A model generated the notes under the pieces. The model worked only from the letters and a program-made list of their open reading frames with translations. It had not been told where the DNA came from and made no database searches. A stretch of DNA of 64,000 nt from Bilabrum cf. latius. Lineage: Eukaryota > Bigyra: Bicosoecida > Bigyra > Bicosoecida. Below, piece by piece: positions 61,872 to 64,000 of the stretch (position 1 is the stretch's first letter; each line of letters begins with the position of its first letter). The stretch is from positions 62,001 through 126,000 of the forward strand of contig CBCXTV010000001.1 of assembly GCA_965178125.1 (NCBI GenBank), read 5' to 3'. Made by a program: the position numbers and the translations under genes.

Positions 61872-62564
61872 ATGGCCTACGTCGGTATCGCCGATGCACC
61901 GTATGTGCCCGTGGTTGCCGCGTCGACCTCCGAGCACGCCCCGGAGGGCGAGGTGGAGATGATGCTTGCGCCTCTTGCCGGAGATGTCGGTTTCAAGCGG
62001 CCTCGCGTGTTTCCTCCCGGTTCGCGACTTCTTCCTAAGTCGCCGGCCCATCCGGCGGTGCTCATAACAGCGCTCGGCAGTGAGGCACCCCAGGACACAC
62101 AGTGCGTCGTTTGGTCGGACTCTAAGGCTTTCGACCTCGCGGAGTTTGTATGCTCTTCCTGCGGCTGCAATCGTGTCATGGCGGACCTGAATCATCGTAT
62201 GCGTGATCGTCTCGTACGTCGCGTGCAGCGCACGCTTTATGCCGATGATTCTCCGTGCGGCAGGGGTGCGATTTCGTGTCGTGCTTGTCGCGAGAAGGCG
62301 CGCGACGCGGCGCCGAAGACGTCGATTATGAACGCGGCGAACAAGAAGAAGATCTCGGGAACTCTTCGCATGCAGTTGGATCTCATTGTAGAGACCGGGG
62401 AGCGGAAGGGTCAGCGTTGTACTGCGGAGAAAATTCTGACATTGGGAACGATGAAGCAGCACAGGGTTTTCGAGAGGGACCTTTACGATGAGGCATGGCG
62501 CGGGCTTGTTCGTCTGTCTGGACGCGAGGCTTGGAGCGATGACGACTCGTGGTCTCCGCGTTGA
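61872..62564 (+). CDS. Gene D, copy 3: zinc-binding protein
   Basis: 230 residues, same encoded protein as copies 1 and 2. Confidence 0.68.
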   Translation: MAYVGIADAPYVPVVAASTSEHAPEGEVEMMLAPLAGDVGFKRPRVFPPGSRLLPKSPAHPAVLITALGSEAPQDTQCVVWSDSKAFDLAEFVCSSCGCNRVMADLNHRMRDRLVRRVQRTLYADDSPCGRGAISCRACREKARDAAPKTSIMNAANKKKISGTLRMQLDLIVETGERKGQRCTAEKILTLGTMKQHRVFERDLYDEAWRGLVRLSGREAWSDDDSWSPR

Positions 62565-63189
62565 GCTTGCGTGACGGTTTTCCCTCTTAACCTGGCCTCT
62601 TGCGTGGCGCTGCTTCCGCGTGTGGCCTGAGCGTGCGACCTGAGCGTTCGGCCTGCTGTCGCGTGTGACCTGAGCGAACGGGCGCTCGACAGTATCCCGC
62701 GTTTGTTGCTTCTGGGGTTCAAGAAACTTGTACTTTTTGGGCTGTACGGTGGTCAGTGGTGCACGGTTCGTTCGCAGCCTCCGCGTTGTTGGAAAGCTAT
62801 GGTGGAGCATGGTTCTTTTCGCAGCCTCCGCGTTGTGATCAAGCTACGGTGGAGCATGGTTCGTGAGCATGGTTCTTTTCGCAGCCTCCGCGTTGTTGAC
62901 ACGTGAAAGCTACGCGAACGTGACCACACAATAGGCCATACCCCAGGTGAAATCCGGACTCGGACATCCAGACGAAACGGCATCATGCACACTGTTGAAC
63001 ACACAAATGACACTGAGCTCCACCGTAACGTAACTTTCCATCACCACCTGGTTTATTTTCTCCGCGATGGCAGCTTAGCGGTGACGCTGTGTCTTCGGGC
63101 ATGAAGGGGCAAATCTTTGATTTTTTGGGCCCTGTTTCGGTCACCGAAAAGTCGTGTGATTTCTGGCGCGCAGGAGGAGTGACGCAAGG
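62565..63189. other. D-E spacer, copy 3
   Basis: As copy 2; one substitution near 63,075 (CAGCTTAGCGG for CAGCTTGGCGG). Confidence 0.6.
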
Positions 63190-63450
63190 TATTTCTGAAC
63201 CGTTTTCCGGACGCTTTCCGGGCCTCCCATGTGACCGCTTTTTGCGTACCGAAACACGTTCCGCGCGTGAGGAGCAGATGCGGATCTCCGCGGGGTCCTA
63301 GTTGTGTCCTTTTTCGGGGGACGAAATCGGGCGCACTTGTCGTGCCGATTCGTGGTCGTCTCTGAGACCGGCTGCGAGTCGGGAAAGGTGCCCGGGAGAT
63401 GCTCGTGTCCTTGGCTTCGTATTTCTCCGCGTATTCTTCAAACGCGGGCG
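63190..63450 (+). repeat. E leader segment, copy 3
   Basis: Counterpart of 8,805-9,065. Its mosaic-locus duplicate lies beyond the window. Confidence 0.6.
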
Positions 63451-63683
63451 CACGTCTCCTACCGATTCGTGGTCGGTTTCCGAGGCCGATCGCGAGTCGG
63501 GAAATGCGCCCGCGATGCGCTCTCGATCTCGGAAAGGGCGGGAGTCCGTTCTTGCATTCGGAATGGGCGGGGAGTTGCTTTTCCTGGGAGCATGTGCGAG
63601 ATTCCTTCTCCGCGGGTCCTCTTTCGGCTTCGGCAGTCAGCAGCGCACTCTGCGGGAACGGCATTCTCCGAGTCTCTTTGCCG

Positions 63684-64000
63684 ATGATGTCTGAGGAGAA
63701 ACCCTCCGAGAGCATTGCTGTTTCCTTGGGAGACGGCCGCAATCTTCGTGCGCGTCGAGGCGCCGGTGATATGGGAAACGAGGGCGGCATGTTGGCGCGC
63801 GAGGTCGACGCGCCGGCGGAGCACGCCGGCGCGGCGGCAAGCGTCGATGATTCGCTCGGCCCCCACATCGAGAGCGGCGGCGCGGAGGCGGCGTCCACGG
63901 GGATGCTCGGAGAGGAGAGCGGCAAGGCAGCGCCGAAGGAGGACGCCGAAGACGACGGCGGCAAGAAGACGGAGGAGGAGGATGCTCGCGGCGGTGGACG
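63684..64000 (+). CDS. Gene E, copy 3 (3' end outside window)
   Basis: Only the first 105 codons are in the window, covering part of the disordered N-terminal half before the Cys clusters. A Gly-to-Leu change (DDS-L-GPH) distinguishes it from the other copies. Confidence 0.7.
   Translation, partial: MMSEEKPSESIAVSLGDGRNLRARRGAGDMGNEGGMLAREVDAPAEHAGAAASVDDSLGPHIESGGAEAASTGMLGEESGKAAPKEDAEDDGGKKTEEEDARGGG

Larger units (their letters stand above)
54386..64000. repeat. 27.2 kb tandem unit, copy 3 (partial)
   Basis: Third copy, cut by the window end inside gene E. Its offset from copy 2 is 27,186 throughout. It carries private changes: an Arg-to-Lys and an Asp-to-Glu change in A, four residue changes in B, and an altered hairpin in the candidate origin. 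Confidence 0.97.

Overview
The window is about 2.35 head-to-tail copies of one 27.2 kb DNA unit. It opens inside a gene; the same base recurs at 27,200 and 54,386, so the periods are 27,199 and 27,186 bp. All convincing genes are on the + strand and appear intronless. The gene content (a CRESS-type Rep protein, a DDE_1/pogo-like transposase, a GT25-like protein with an RS-rich nuclear-type tail, zinc-binding proteins) together with high GC, many minisatellites and no bacterial operon signals suggests a eukaryotic protist. A dinoflagellate-like alveolate is my best guess, held weakly: no intact spliced leader, rRNA or tRNA was found.

Order in each unit (letters are mine): A, GT25-like protein with RS tail; B, small basic coiled-coil protein; a candidate origin (64-nt hairpin plus four GAGCACTAC repeats); Rep (HUH nickase plus SF3 helicase); D, zinc-binding protein; E, protein with four Cys-pair clusters; a duplicated leader followed by F, coiled-coil protein; G, DDE transposase; H, another zinc-binding protein whose start overlaps the end of G; a second copy of the 64-nt hairpin; about 2.7 kb of decayed DNA; a 3.8 kb mosaic locus made of shuffled pieces of A, Rep, H and E; a palindrome with arms of about 95 bp; a higher-order minisatellite; and about 3 kb of spacer leading into the next A.

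How the parts may work together (inference): Rep plus the repeat-and-hairpin region upstream of it looks like a rolling-circle replication module. That would explain both the head-to-tail array and the microhomology-joined mosaic, as products of concatemer formation and template switching. D, E and H share paired CxxC knuckles and may be related DNA-, RNA- or chromatin-binding proteins. No known element of this size and gene set comes to mind. Whether it is a chromosomal tandem array or a circular 27 kb molecule assembled as a concatemer cannot be decided here.

The copies are nearly identical. Between units 1 and 2 every net length change lies in the mosaic, minisatellite and spacer part (18.2-24.6 kb); the A-to-H gene block keeps a constant offset. 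Between units 2 and 3 no length change was seen over the 9.6 kb available.
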